In this document: positions 28,373 to 37,041 of the stretch, piece after piece
How the letters are laid out: each line of letters opens with the position of its first letter
Position numbering within the stretch: the first letter of the stretch is position 1
Assembly (NCBI RefSeq): GCF_012927115.1
Contig: NZ_JABBFY010000002.1
Coordinates: 496,001 to 560,000, forward strand
Origin: Sphingomonas sp. G-3-2-10
GTDB lineage: Bacteria > Pseudomonadota > Alphaproteobacteria > Sphingomonadales > Sphingomonadaceae
Direction of reading: 5' to 3'
DNA: 64,000 nt
The notes under the pieces: generated by a model
The model's input: only the letters and a program-made list of their open reading frames with translations
Told to the model about the DNA's origin: nothing
Database searches by the model: none
Translations under genes and position numbers: made by a program

Positions 28373-28606
28373 TCAGGCCTGATTGCAGAATACGTCCCAT
28401 CTCGCTTGGAAGGCGAATGGCGGAGTTCCGCCTGCAGGGATCACGATGCTCGCACCGTGCAGATCGGCATAGCCCAGCCGGGCGCGCTCGGAGAAGCAAA
28501 CCTTCATCGTCCGCGGGTCTATGGCCATCTCGGCGGCGTCGAACAGACTGTGCAGGTCGCAACGCAGGAGAATGCCGTTCTCGAGCGCATTCAGCCCCTG
28601 CGGGCA
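28373..28606 (-). pseudogene. HNH endonuclease remnant (C-terminal fragment)
   Basis: About 77 residues resemble the C-terminal end of HNH endonucleases: NALENGILLRCDLHSLFDAAEMAID, then VCFSERARLGYADLHG. This covers the Asn, second His and following strand, while the first His and everything N-terminal are missing; the upstream frame is low-quality shadow sequence. The expected Asp/Leu pair in DLHSLFD is kept. Probably a truncated remnant of a restriction-type or mobile HNH gene. Confidence 0.6.
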
Positions 28607-28748
28607 AACGGCAAGACCGTGTCCGTGCGAGGAGCATCGCTGCGAGCACCGCGCTCCGTCATATCGGCCTCTCCAGTAGCCCCGGCCCGTCGTCGGTGAG
28701 GCGCGATGTCTGACGGATGATTTGCCTGACGGAGACAACGCCAAAACA

Positions 28749-28780
28749 GAAAAAGGGAGGCCGGTTTCCCGACCTCCCCA
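28749..28780 (-). terminator. Rho-independent terminator of the OmpA gene
   Basis: On the minus strand the stem GGGAGG-(T)CGG...CCGG-CCTCCC is followed by TTTTTCTGTTTTG. It lies 35 bases after the OmpA stop. Confidence 0.85.
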
Positions 28781-28814
28781 ATTCTGTTCAGTCCCTCTGC
28801 GGAACCGGTAGGGC

Positions 28815-29963
28815 TTAGTTGCCCGAACCCGGACCGTAGGTGACTTCCACGCGACGGTTCTGCAGTTCGCGAACACCGTCGGCGGTGGCGACACGGGGCT
28901 GGCTTTCACCGAACGCTTCCGTACCGATCACGCCACCGGGGATGCCGCGGCTCGACAGATAGCCCTTCACCGCATCTGCACGACGCTGCGAGAGACCAAC
29001 GTTGTAGCTGGCAGCACCCGAACGGTCGGCGTGGCCGGCCAGCATGACCGATGCGTTGCCGCAGTTCTGGTAGTTGCTGATCGCGTTATCCAGGATGCCA
29101 GCGGCTTCCGGCGTGATGTCCGACTTATCCCAGTCGAAGAACACGATGTACGGTCCCGGGGTGCAGACCACTGCCGGAGCAGTCGGGGTCGGCTCGGGCG
29201 GAGGCGTCCAGGTCGGGGTCGGGGTGGGAACCGGCTCCGGCGTCGGAGTCGGAGCCGGCTCAGCCGGGCCACCGAAGTTGAAGGTCAGACCACCCAGGAT
29301 CGAGTGCGACCGGAAACGGCCTTCGTAGTTGCGGCCGGTGATGTCCACCAGGCGAACGTCGTCGGCGTTGAAGAAGCGATACTTCAGCGTGACGTCGATC
29401 GAGTCGGTCAGCGGAGCGCGGATACCCGCAACGGCCTGCCAGGCGAAGACCGTGTCCGAATCGTCGAGGAAGTCACGACGGGTGTTCAGGCCGATGTTGG
29501 TGTCGACACGGGCAACGCCCACGCCGCCGCCGACAAAGCCGCTCAGCGAGTCATCGTCGCCGAAGTCGAGCAGGCCGTTGACCATGAAGCTCAGCGCCGA
29601 GGTCGTGCCGCCAGCGCCGTTGTAGGTGCCGGGAGCAGCGTTCTGCAGCTGGCCGGGCGGGTTCGGGTTGACGACCGGCGTGGTGACCGTCGAGCGCCAT
29701 CCAGTGACGTTCGACTGACGGTAGCCGACTTCAGCTTCCAGACGGAAACCGCCAAAGTCGTAACCGACGGTCGCGTCGGCATCCCAACCAGCGCGCTGGT
29801 CGGCGGTCGCGGCGCGCGGCACGGCGCCGATATCGAAGTTGACATCTTCGACAAGCATCGCGCCACCTTCGACACCCACATACCACGCATCGTCGCGGGC
29901 GAGAGCAGGCGTGCTAAGCGCGGTGGTCGCAAGTGCCAGAGTGACGGCAAGCTTCCGCATCAT
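28815..29963 (-). CDS. OmpA-family outer membrane protein
   Basis: 382 residues. Signal peptide 1-22 (cleavage after ALA). An eight-stranded beta-barrel covers about 25-230 (DAWYVGVEGGAM to SHSILGGLTFNFGG). A Pro/Thr-rich hinge (PTPTPEPVPTPTPTW, about 233-265) leads to the OmpA C-terminal peptidoglycan-binding domain with DWDKSDITPEA, the DxxxxxxxR-type core AGHADRSG and NVGLSQRRADAVKGYL. It links outer membrane to murein. It follows the GTA remnant, and a strong terminator ends it. Confidence 0.95.
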   Translation of the reverse strand: MMRKLAVTLALATTALSTPALARDDAWYVGVEGGAMLVEDVNFDIGAVPRAATADQRAGWDADATVGYDFGGFRLEAEVGYRQSNVTGWRSTVTTPVVNPNPPGQLQNAAPGTYNGAGGTTSALSFMVNGLLDFGDDDSLSGFVGGGVGVARVDTNIGLNTRRDFLDDSDTVFAWQAVAGIRAPLTDSIDVTLKYRFFNADDVRLVDITGRNYEGRFRSHSILGGLTFNFGGPAEPAPTPTPEPVPTPTPTWTPPPEPTPTAPAVVCTPGPYIVFFDWDKSDITPEAAGILDNAISNYQNCGNASVMLAGHADRSGAASYNVGLSQRRADAVKGYLSSRGIPGGVIGTEAFGESQPRVATADGVRELQNRRVEVTYGPGSGN

Positions 29964-30068
29964 AATCCCCTTTCTGAGTTGTCACTACGGACAGCGCAAA
30001 CTCACTACCGAAACGAAGGTTTCCACGCAAGCGCACAAATAAGGGCACTGTTGCCGGAACATCACAGT

Positions 30069-30572
30069 TCAGGGCGTATCGACCAGTCCATGTTCCCGGA
30101 GCGCAAGGAGAATCGCCGCGATTGCGCTCCGCGCTTCGCTGTCCACGGTCGTTCCGCCATCGGGGTCCTCGATCGCCCCGGCGCGCGGCCCGACGACCTG
30201 TTCGCCTTCGACGATCAGCCGCCCGTGAGAGACGCCGATCAGCCAATCCCCCTCCGTGAACAGCGCGAATCCCTCGCTGTCGGCGACCCATGCGCGCATC
30301 CCCTCCGGCGGGGCCAGAAAGCGCCAGCCGGCCGCGGTCCACCCCGCCACCGATCGTGCGTGACCAGCCCAATCGCCGGTCGGCGCGGTCCCGACGATCC
30401 AGGCCTGTCCGGGCTCGGGATCGACCGGCGGAATATTTGCGCCGGCGGCTAGGACAGTGGCCTGAACGGCCAGATCCAGCCGGATCAGCGCTTCATTATG
30501 ATACATTTCCTTCTGCGCCTGCCCGGGCTGGAGCAGCGGCAATTCGAAACGCGGAGTCGGCAGGGCGGTCAT
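30069..30572 (-). CDS. DUF2793 protein of the GTA cluster
   Basis: 167 residues. It begins with PRFELPLLQPGQAQKEMYHNEALIRLD, the signature of DUF2793, a conserved last gene of many alphaproteobacterial gene-transfer-agent and phage tail clusters. The C-terminal half has GWRFLAPPEGMRAWVADSEGFALF, which is typical of a tail-fibre-like beta domain. It is 15 bases after the truncated tail gene. It is intact while its neighbours upstream are broken. Confidence 0.85.
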   Translation of the reverse strand: MTALPTPRFELPLLQPGQAQKEMYHNEALIRLDLAVQATVLAAGANIPPVDPEPGQAWIVGTAPTGDWAGHARSVAGWTAAGWRFLAPPEGMRAWVADSEGFALFTEGDWLIGVSHGRLIVEGEQVVGPRAGAIEDPDGGTTVDSEARSAIAAILLALREHGLVDTP

Positions 30573-30587
30573 GATTCTCTCCCCGAA

Positions 30588-31424
30588 TTAAACAAGCGCC
30601 GGCAAAAGCATGGCGGCGGGAGCGGAGAGACCGTGCGAGCCGATGTGGTGCACCGTCACCAGCACGCCCGCCGCCCGCTCAGCTTCGCTCACCAGCACGG
30701 CGGGAGCCGAAACCTCCACGATCCGCATCGGACCGTCCTCGGGCGAGATCGTCACTCGATAGCGCTCGCTCTCCTCGCCCAGCGGCGCGTCGATCCCGTC
30801 GATCCAGCGCCACCCGGCCCGGCTGCGCCGCACCCAACGCACTTCGCTCGCGCCCTCTGCCGCCGGATGCATCGAAAGGTGCACCGGACTGGGCGGCACG
30901 ATCGAAACGCCGCTGATCGCCGCCTGCGCCTCCGCCGCTTCGTCGTCCCCCGGTCCTTCGGCCAGGATGCGCGCAACCGCGCCGATCGTCTCGCCGGGCA
31001 GATCGGTCATCGCCAGCGTCGCGGCCGTGATCAGCACGAACGGATCGCCCACCGCCTGCATCCCCGCCGCAGCTTCCGTCCCGCGCCGCCCGCGCCACAA
31101 GCCGCTCAGCCGCCAGCGGTCCGCGCCCAGTGGCTCGGCCCGCGCGAACTGGATCAACTCCTCGCCCGCCATCGCCAGATTCGCCCCGGCGTCCATCGCC
31201 GCCCTATCGGCATCGTTCAGCACCATCCCGGCATGAGCCAGCTCGATCTCGATGCTGTTGATCCGGTCGGTCAGCGTCGCCGGGCCCGTGCCCGGGGGCA
31301 CGACGATTTCGCCCAGCACTGCCGGCAACGCCGTCGTTCCCAGCGGCGTCCAGCGCGCGCCCTCGTCGATGCTCAGCAGCAGCGCCGCGCGGCGCCAGCC
31401 GATTCGGGTACCCGCCACTGAGCG
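30588..31424 (-). pseudogene. GTA tail/baseplate protein (gp15-like), C-terminal fragment
   Basis: About 275 residues in frame, starting around GTRIGWRRAALLLSIDEGARW and ending at LPALV. They match the C-terminal part of the large GTA host-specificity/baseplate protein: TDRINSIEIELAHAGMVLNDADRAAM and LWRGRRGTEAAAGM blocks. The family is usually about a thousand residues or more, so the N-terminal body is gone. The 5' side is fused directly to the capsid gene in another frame. Confidence 0.8.
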
Positions 31425-32220
31425 ACGGCGCCCACAGGAACTCACCCGCGCTCGTCTTGAACTTGCGGATCCGCGCCAGCGTCGCTGAATTCATCACCCA
31501 GCTCGCCCCCTGCCGGTACGGCGCGCGCAGCGTCTGGACCAGATCGATCAGCTTCTCCTCGGGGTTCGCCGAAAACGCGCCCGCCGATCCGCTCGCCACA
31601 TATTGCAGCGTCCCGAACGCGCGCGCCGCATCCCCGGTCGAAGCCGTCGCCGCCTGCAGGAAGCCCTTGGGCTTGTTCGTCCCGTTGCCGTTGACGAACG
31701 CCGATCCCTCCGCTGCCGCGAATTCATGCGCGATCTCGCCCGACAGCCATTCCTCGACATCGAACGAGGCATCGTCGAGCATCGCCTGGCTCGCCGCCGG
31801 ATTGGCGAACAGCTCGCCCGTCGGCGGCGCGACTTCGTGGAACACCGGTGTATCCGTCTCGGCCCGGGCGCCGGTCTCCGCCGCCCAGCCCGAAGGCGTC
31901 GCCCCGCCGCTCGTCACCAGCTTGCGATATCCGGCCGATCCCACCTGCACCACATTGGCGATACTGCGGATCGGCGAGATCGCCTTCAGCGTCCGGTCGA
32001 TCATCGCATCCAGCTCACGCGGCACCGCCAGACCGCCCGCACCGTCGCTGGCGCCAGTGAACGCCTTCATCTCCACGCCGCCGCCCCCGCTGCGCAGGAA
32101 CATCTCGAACCCGCTCGCCGAGGGCTCGCCACCCGCCAGCATCGGCCGCGCCGCCGGCACGCCCGCCTTTTCCACCGCCTCGAAGCTGCCCTCGAGCGCA
32201 TCCGCCTTCACTTCGATCAT
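31425..32220 (-). pseudogene. GTA major capsid protein (HK97 fold), truncated
   Basis: From ATG 32220 (GGAGA 7 bases upstream), about 265 residues match HK97-type capsid proteins: PRELDAMIDRTLKAISPIRSIANVV, GWAAETGARAETDTP, SQAMLDDASFDVEEWLS, AFVNGNGTNKPKGFL. It stops matching after FKTSAGEFLWAPSL near 31420. The C-terminal 100-plus residues of the capsid are missing. The frame runs on into the tail gene out of frame to a stop at 31204. A capsid without its C-terminus should not assemble. Confidence 0.85.
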
Positions 32221-32245
32221 GTCATTCTCCCCACACACGAAAAAC

Positions 32246-32300
32246 CTCCCTGAGATCGCCTCGGGGAGGGGCCATCCGAAGGATGGTGGAAGGGGCCCCG
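32246..32300. repeat. Palindromic repeat near the capsid start
   Basis: CCTCCC-...-GGGGAGG with a 15-base loop, then GGCCATCCGAAGGATGG and AAGGGGCC. It resembles the C/G-rich palindromes at 26061 and 46845 in style. Otherwise the gap 32221-32454 shows nothing else I can assign. Confidence 0.5.
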
Positions 32301-32454
32301 CCACAAGCGGCACCCATCGTCTCTGTCAGTTTCCGAAGATCGCAGCCTCCACGAGGCTCGCGGGCCGGCGGCCGTCCGACCCTATGCGCGGAGAGCTACG
32401 CGCGCAGCTGGCCGCGCCGATTCCACCTGAAGTTCGCGGTAAGCGAGTTCGGCC

Positions 32455-32694
32455 TCAATCAACCGTTACGTTGCTCAACTCAAACCGTCCGCCCGAGCAG
32501 GATAGGTTGAAACGCCCCACGGTCAGCAACGGTGATGCAAGCGCCGATCCGCCTTCACGAACCGATCCGTCATCGTTCCGCCATTTGAGCCGCAAATGCG
32601 CAACGCCGCCGGGATCCTGCCGCCGCTCGAGCTCGAACGCCGTTGCAACCGCATTTTCCCTGCCCCGGACATGCCCGGCAGGGGAGCCGATCAT
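32455..32694 (-). CDS. Small ORF, 79 residues, overlapping the ORF upstream
   Basis: Hydrophilic protein (FELERRQDPGGVAHLRLKW, LLTVGRFNLSCSGGRFELS), rich in beta strands. Its ATG at 32694 overlaps the stop of the 55-residue ORF (ATGA). Together they may be one secreted protein split by a frameshift, or two coupled genes. Family unknown. It lies between the cold-shock gene and the capsid gene. Confidence 0.45.
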   Translation of the reverse strand: MIGSPAGHVRGRENAVATAFELERRQDPGGVAHLRLKWRNDDGSVREGGSALASPLLTVGRFNLSCSGGRFELSNVTVD

Positions 32695-32858
32695 GCGGCG
32701 CCATGACGCTGACAGCGAAGATCGGCGCGGAAGCGCTTGAATCCCTCACCAAGCACGATCCGGGAACCGCTGGCGGACTGGCTGCCGTCGCAGACCAGAT
32801 CCGTCGAAACCTGCGGGTCCGCCGCCAGCATTATTGCCAGTGATATCGCTGCCAGCAT
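32691..32858 (-). CDS. Small secreted ORF, 55 residues
   Basis: Starts ATG 32858 with GGAGGGG five bases upstream. The N-terminus MLAAISLAIMLAADPQVSTD is a signal-like hydrophobic stretch. It then reads STDLVCDGSQSASGS and ends RCQRHGAA. One cysteine pair. The stop overlaps the ATG of the next ORF. Probably the N-terminal part of a secreted protein that continues in the other frame. Confidence 0.45.
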   Translation of the reverse strand: MLAAISLAIMLAADPQVSTDLVCDGSQSASGSRIVLGEGFKRFRADLRCQRHGAA

Positions 32859-32928
32859 CGAACCCCTCCCACGGGCAGCCTAGCCGATTTCGGCGTTATG
32901 GCCACCGGATCCGCGAGTCACCAACACC

Positions 32929-33135
32929 TCACTCCGCAGCGGTGATGTTCGAAGCCTGCTTGCCCTTCGGCCCGGTCGTCACTTCGAACGCGACCCGCTG
33001 GCCTTCCTGCAGCGTCTTGAATCCGCCCATGTTGATCGCCGAATAATGCGCGAACAGATCCTCGCCGCCGTCATCCGGCGTGATGAAGCCAAAGCCCTTG
33101 CTGTCATTGAACCATTTCACCACGCCCGTCGCCAT
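32929..33135 (-). CDS. Cold-shock protein (CspA family)
   Basis: 68 residues. The single OB fold carries both RNA-binding motifs: KGFGFITP (RNP1) and DLFAHYSA (RNP2), after the usual TGVVKWFND start. It binds single-stranded RNA and DNA as an RNA chaperone. ATG 33135 lies 31 bases after the prohead protease stop on the same strand, with GGGGTGGGG upstream. It sits within a GTA cluster, which is not its normal place. Confidence 0.95.
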   Translation of the reverse strand: MATGVVKWFNDSKGFGFITPDDGGEDLFAHYSAINMGGFKTLQEGQRVAFEVTTGPKGKQASNITAAE

Positions 33136-33166
33136 TGTCCCCACCCCTGTCGTTTCGTTATCGAAA

Positions 33167-33568
33167 CTAGCTACTTTCCTCGTCCGGCGCCATCCCGGCC
33201 GCATCCACCGCATGGACCCGCGCCAGCGGGTTCATCGGCGATGCGACAAGGCTCACTTCCATCAGGTCGAGCGCCAGCAATTCGCGATGCCGCCCGCCCC
33301 TGGCCTGCCGCACGCGATAGCCGAACGACAGCCCGTTGACCGCGCCTGCCGCCACCAGCCCGGCCAGCTCCGGCTCGCGCACCGATCCGATCACGCGCAG
33401 CCCGCGCGTGTCCTCGCCGATCCATTCGATCTCGCCCACCGGCTTGCCGCCATGCTGCCACAGCAGCGGCACGCCCCGCGCCGCGCGGAACGCCCCGCGC
33501 CGCACCACGTCGCCCCCGCGATCAGGCACATCGAATACCGAAGCATAGCCCGCGAACCGCACGCTCAT
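33167..33568 (-). CDS. GTA/HK97-family prohead protease
   Basis: 133 residues from ATG 33568, which overlaps the DUF6127 stop (ATGA); a second ATG is at 33577. The serine-protease fold is recognisable: [38 protein letters not shown] (catalytic His region), NGLSFGYRV (catalytic Ser in LSFGY), [21 protein letters not shown]. It trims the scaffold of the capsid. Intact by eye. Confidence 0.9.
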   Translation of the reverse strand: MSVRFAGYASVFDVPDRGGDVVRRGAFRAARGVPLLWQHGGKPVGEIEWIGEDTRGLRVIGSVREPELAGLVAAGAVNGLSFGYRVRQARGGRHRELLALDLMEVSLVASPMNPLARVHAVDAAGMAPDEESS

Positions 33569-33873
33569 CTCATCCATCCCCAGAACCCCAGCCGCGCCGC
33601 GAGCCCGACCAGCACCAGCGCCAGCCCCAGCCTCAAACCCCAGGCGAGCACTTCCTTCGCCACGGATCGCTTCGCATCGCGCCACGCCGCCAGCAGCTCG
33701 CGCAGCTCGGCCATGTCCTTGCCCGCGCCGACATCCTCCAGCCCCAGCCGGGCCAGCGCTCGCTGCGCGCCCAACTCCCCCGCTTCCTCGGCGATCGCGC
33801 GCAAGGTGGCGATCTCCGCCCCTTCGCTTGCAGCCTGCCCGATCAGTTGCGCCAGGATCGCCCCCTCGCTCAC
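33565..33873 (-). CDS. DUF6127-type small GTA protein
   Basis: 102 residues from GTG 33873, which overlaps the portal stop (GTGA). Mostly helical (AILAQLIGQAASEGAEIATLRAIAEEAGELG) with a C-terminal membrane helix (about 80-98). It corresponds to the small gene between portal and protease in alphaproteobacterial GTAs. It overlaps the protease by 4 bases. Confidence 0.75.
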   Translation of the reverse strand: MSEGAILAQLIGQAASEGAEIATLRAIAEEAGELGAQRALARLGLEDVGAGKDMAELRELLAAWRDAKRSVAKEVLAWGLRLGLALVLVGLAARLGFWGWMR

Positions 33874-34988
33874 GACCGCACTCCCGATGGCCCCACCATC
33901 GCCCGCTTTTCCTCGGGACTGAGGAAATCCGCCGCGCTCACCTGCCGCCACAGCCGCTCGCGATCCTCGGCCAGCGCGGGCACCCGGTCGAGGTCGATCG
34001 CCAGCATCGCGTCCGGAAACCAGCCGCTCAGCCCCTGTGCGAGGCCCGTCAGGATCGTCTCCGCCAGCGGCAGGATCGCCAGCCGCCACAGCGCCCGGTT
34101 CGCTTCGCGATAATTCGCATAGCTATTGTCCCCCGGCAGCCCGATCAGCATCGGCGGCACACCAAAGGCCAGCGCGATCTCGCGCGCCGCCGCCGCTTTC
34201 AGCCCGACAAAGTCCATGTCCGCCGGGGTCAGGCTCATCGCCTGCCATTTCAGCCCGCCTTCCAGCAGCATCGGCCGGCCCGCATTGGCCGCCCCGGCAA
34301 AGCCCGCCTCCATCTCCGCCCGCACCCGCGCGAACTGGTCGGGTGCCATCGCCGAACCGTCGCCCGGATCGAACACCAAAGCCCCGCTCGGCCGCGCCGC
34401 ATTGTCGAGCAGCGCCTTGTTCCATCGCGTCGCGCTGTTGTGGATCGCCACCGCGCCCGCCGCCGCGCCCAGGCAGCCTAGGCCATAATGGTCGTCCACG
34501 GGATTGAACGCCTTGAGGTGGACCACCGCCGGCCGCCCGCCCGGATCCTCCGCCGCCAGCCGCATCACATGCTCGCCCACGCGATAGCGGTACGCCACCG
34601 GCCAGCCGCCCGCATCGGGCTCCACCGTCACTCGCTCGGGCCGCAGTGCGAACAGCTCGGTCACCCGCCCCTCGCTGTCGCTCAGCAACTGGACATAGGC
34701 ATTGCCGTGCAACAGCAACTGCGCGGCCACCGTCCCGATCAGCCCCTGTCCGCCGTTCCGCGCCGCCACCAGCGCCACCAGCGCCGGATCGCTTGCGTTC
34801 AGTGGTGCGCTTCCCGCGCCTTCACTAACCAGTTTTACCGCACGTTGCGCCACAGGATTTACCAAATAGGCATCCCTGACCTGCGCTTCATAGTTGCGCG
34901 GCCAGTCGCCAAATGCCGTCACCGTCCCCTGACGCGACAGCGCCGGACGCGATCCCTCGCGCCCGGCCTTCCGACCGAACCATTTCAT
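33870..34988 (-). CDS. GTA portal protein (HK97 family)
   Basis: 372 residues. Matches phage portal proteins: QRAVKLVSEGAGSAPL, GNAYVQLLSDSEGRVTELFALRPERVTVE, LKAFNPVDDHYGLGCLGAAA, EIALAFGVPPMLIGLPGDNSYANYREANRALWR. The portal forms the dodecamer through which DNA is packed. The gene is full length and intact, with coupled DUF6127 and protease genes after it, even though the terminase and capsid genes are broken. Confidence 0.93.
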   Translation of the reverse strand: MKWFGRKAGREGSRPALSRQGTVTAFGDWPRNYEAQVRDAYLVNPVAQRAVKLVSEGAGSAPLNASDPALVALVAARNGGQGLIGTVAAQLLLHGNAYVQLLSDSEGRVTELFALRPERVTVEPDAGGWPVAYRYRVGEHVMRLAAEDPGGRPAVVHLKAFNPVDDHYGLGCLGAAAGAVAIHNSATRWNKALLDNAARPSGALVFDPGDGSAMAPDQFARVRAEMEAGFAGAANAGRPMLLEGGLKWQAMSLTPADMDFVGLKAAAAREIALAFGVPPMLIGLPGDNSYANYREANRALWRLAILPLAETILTGLAQGLSGWFPDAMLAIDLDRVPALAEDRERLWRQVSAADFLSPEEKRAMVGPSGVRS

Positions 34989-35005
34989 GCCTAAGCTCCT
35001 CGAAT

Positions 35006-35429
35006 ATGAAGACGCTGCTCGCGCTCGCCCTGCTCACCCAGACCGCCGACCGTCCCGCGTGGGAGATCGCCGATCGCTGGACCTGCACCGCGACCCAGTG
35101 GCGCATGTGCGAAGGCTTTGCCGGCGAGTGCATCCTGCACCCCGGTCAGGCGGTCTTCTGGATCGACTTCCCCGCCGCGAAATTCGGCGTCTCCGCCACC
35201 GTCTCGCGCTTCGACGAAGCGATCGTCGCCCGCCATTTCCAGGCGACGTCGATCCTCCCCCCCCGCCAGCAAGATCTCGCTCGGCACCGGCGACACGCTG
35301 ACCATCGCCGCCCGCCCCCGCGCCGAAACCAGCACGGGGTCCCCCGACGACCCGGTCTATGACGGCATCGTCACTCGCTCCGGCCTCGACGGCCAGCGTC
35401 TCTACTACAGCGAGTGCCGTCCCAGCTAA
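35006..35429 (+). pseudogene. Small secreted protein, frameshifted at a C8 run
   Basis: The start MKTLLALALLTQTADRPAW is a signal peptide, then WEIADRWTCTATQWRMC, GECILHPGQAVFWIDFP. The frame then fails at eight consecutive C (35257-35264): beyond it the other frame reads SKISLGTGDTLTIAARP and ends YYSECRPS. Reading seven C restores one protein of about 140 residues. It is a paralogue of the gene at 37042. Either a real inactivation or an assembly homopolymer error. It lies antisense next to the portal. Confidence 0.7.
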
Positions 35430-35499
35430 GCCGCCCTCGCCCTTGCGCCGCAGAAATAAGATCGTGAAGTTCCTGCACGTCCGGGAAGGGAGTTCACAC

Positions 35500-36315
35500 A
35501 TGCGTCTCGTCACCGCCGCACTCGCGGCCAGCTTGCTCACGCCCGTCGCAGCTCATGCGCAAAGCGAGCAGGCCACGCTCCAGGCCCGCATCAAGTCGAT
35601 CCTCGAAGGCATCCGCGCGCCGATGTACAACGGTCCGAACGTCATGCCCGGTTTCACGCTGACGTTTCATGTCAACGGCAGCGATTGCCAGACCCTGATC
35701 GAAATCGCCGAGCCCACCAACACGCGCAACGGCGCCCTCTATCCCGCCATGTTCTTCCCGTACGACATCGCCTGGGGCAAGGTCACCGAAGTGCGCAGCC
35801 TGCGCGACGCCACCAGCGTTCAGATCGTCGCCTCGAATCTCTCCAAACCGACAGCGTCGCTCTACGGCGGCGGCCGCGGCAGCGAACTGGCCACCACGAT
35901 GCGCCGCCTCGCCCAGATCTGCGGCGGCCTCCGGCCAGTCCCTGTACCCACGCCAAGCCCAACGCCGATACCCACCCCGGCGCCCGCGCCACGGCCGGCG
36001 AGCGGCTTCACCCCTCAACTGGTCGTCGACGCCTTCAAGGGCCGCAACCTCCCGAGTGGCTGGACGCTGCGCTATTCCCGCTTCGAAGCCGGCGTCTATG
36101 TCTTCACCTTCGACGCCGATCTGCGCATCAATCCGCGCAGCGAGCTCAGCGCGCCCGGTCCCAGCCTGTTCCACCTCTGGGCCTGTTTCAACGGCAAGGT
36201 CTGGGACTATGTGAACAGCGGCACGAAGATCCGCTCCGAAACCCGCTTCATCAGCGCCACCGGCACCCGCGTCGAAGCCGGACCGGTGATCCAGCGCTGC
36301 GGCTCCGGCCGCTAA
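35500..36315 (+). CDS. Secreted protein with Pro-rich linker, unknown function
   Basis: 271 residues from ATG 35500 (GGGAAGGGAG upstream). Signal peptide 1-21 (cleavage after AHA). Two beta-rich halves with cysteines (SDCQTLIEI, LWACFNGK, QRCGSG) are separated by a Pro/Thr linker (VPTPSPTPIPTPAPAP, about 149-166). The linker resembles a passenger-to-domain hinge. No family recognised. It is an insertion in the GTA cluster, in the opposite strand. Confidence 0.6.
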   Translation: MRLVTAALAASLLTPVAAHAQSEQATLQARIKSILEGIRAPMYNGPNVMPGFTLTFHVNGSDCQTLIEIAEPTNTRNGALYPAMFFPYDIAWGKVTEVRSLRDATSVQIVASNLSKPTASLYGGGRGSELATTMRRLAQICGGLRPVPVPTPSPTPIPTPAPAPRPASGFTPQLVVDAFKGRNLPSGWTLRYSRFEAGVYVFTFDADLRINPRSELSAPGPSLFHLWACFNGKVWDYVNSGTKIRSETRFISATGTRVEAGPVIQRCGSGR

Positions 36316-36980
36316 CGCTTCACCCCAAACCAGATCACGTGCCGCGGCCCCTTGCCGTTGCTCCGCGCCCGCACGCCGACTTCCTCCACCGCGAAGTCGG
36401 CATCCTTCATCCGCCGCGCGAACTTCGCATCGGGCGCGGCAGACCACACCGCCAGGATCCCGCCCGGCGTCAGCGCCATCCGCGCCGCTTCCAGCCCGCG
36501 CATCCCGTACAGCCCGTCATTGCCCGGCCGGGTGAGGCCATCCGGCCCATTGTCCACGTCGAGCAGGATTGCGTCATAGCTCGCCCGTCCGCGCCGGATC
36601 ACCGCACCGACATCGTCGATGTCCACCGCGACGCGAGGATCGTCGAGGCACCCCGCTGTCAGTTCGACCATCGGCCCCTTGGCCCATTCGATGATCTTGG
36701 GCACCAGCTCTGCCACGGTCACCCGCGCATCCTTGCCCAGCACCCCCAGCGCCGCGCGCAGGGTAAAGCCCATCCCGTAACCGCCGATCAGCAGATGCGG
36801 CGCCTTCTCGCCCAGCCGCTCGATCGTCATCACCGCCAGCGCTTCCTCCGAACCGCTCATCCGGCTGTTCATAAGCTCGTTGCGCTCGAGCACGATCATG
36901 TGATCGCTCCCGCGGCGAAACAGCCGCAGCGGCTCGCCGCCCGGCACGTCGGCGGTATCGATCAGTTCGCGCGGGGTCAT
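36312..36980 (-). CDS. Spermidine-synthase-like methyltransferase-fold protein
   Basis: 222 residues. A Rossmann fold is seen: LLIGGYGMGFTLRAAL (motif I), VAELVPKIIEWAK, DILLDVDNGPD-like YDAILLDVDNGPDGL and MALTPGGILAVW. These match the spermidine synthase superfamily, without the N-terminal beta-hairpin domain of true aminopropyltransferases. Whether it methylates or aminopropylates is unclear. It is inserted between GTA portal and terminase genes, as a cargo-like gene. Confidence 0.7.
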   Translation of the reverse strand: MTPRELIDTADVPGGEPLRLFRRGSDHMIVLERNELMNSRMSGSEEALAVMTIERLGEKAPHLLIGGYGMGFTLRAALGVLGKDARVTVAELVPKIIEWAKGPMVELTAGCLDDPRVAVDIDDVGAVIRRGRASYDAILLDVDNGPDGLTRPGNDGLYGMRGLEAARMALTPGGILAVWSAAPDAKFARRMKDADFAVEEVGVRARSNGKGPRHVIWFGVKR

Positions 36981-37041
36981 CGGCTGCTCCTCTTCCGCAC
37001 GCCCCTACACCCGTCGCCGCTTCCCATGCTAGGCTCGCGCC

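Noticed and set aside
36312..36980. True second spermidine synthase
   Set aside because: It lacks the N-terminal hairpin domain of aminopropyltransferases, so only the fold family is claimed.
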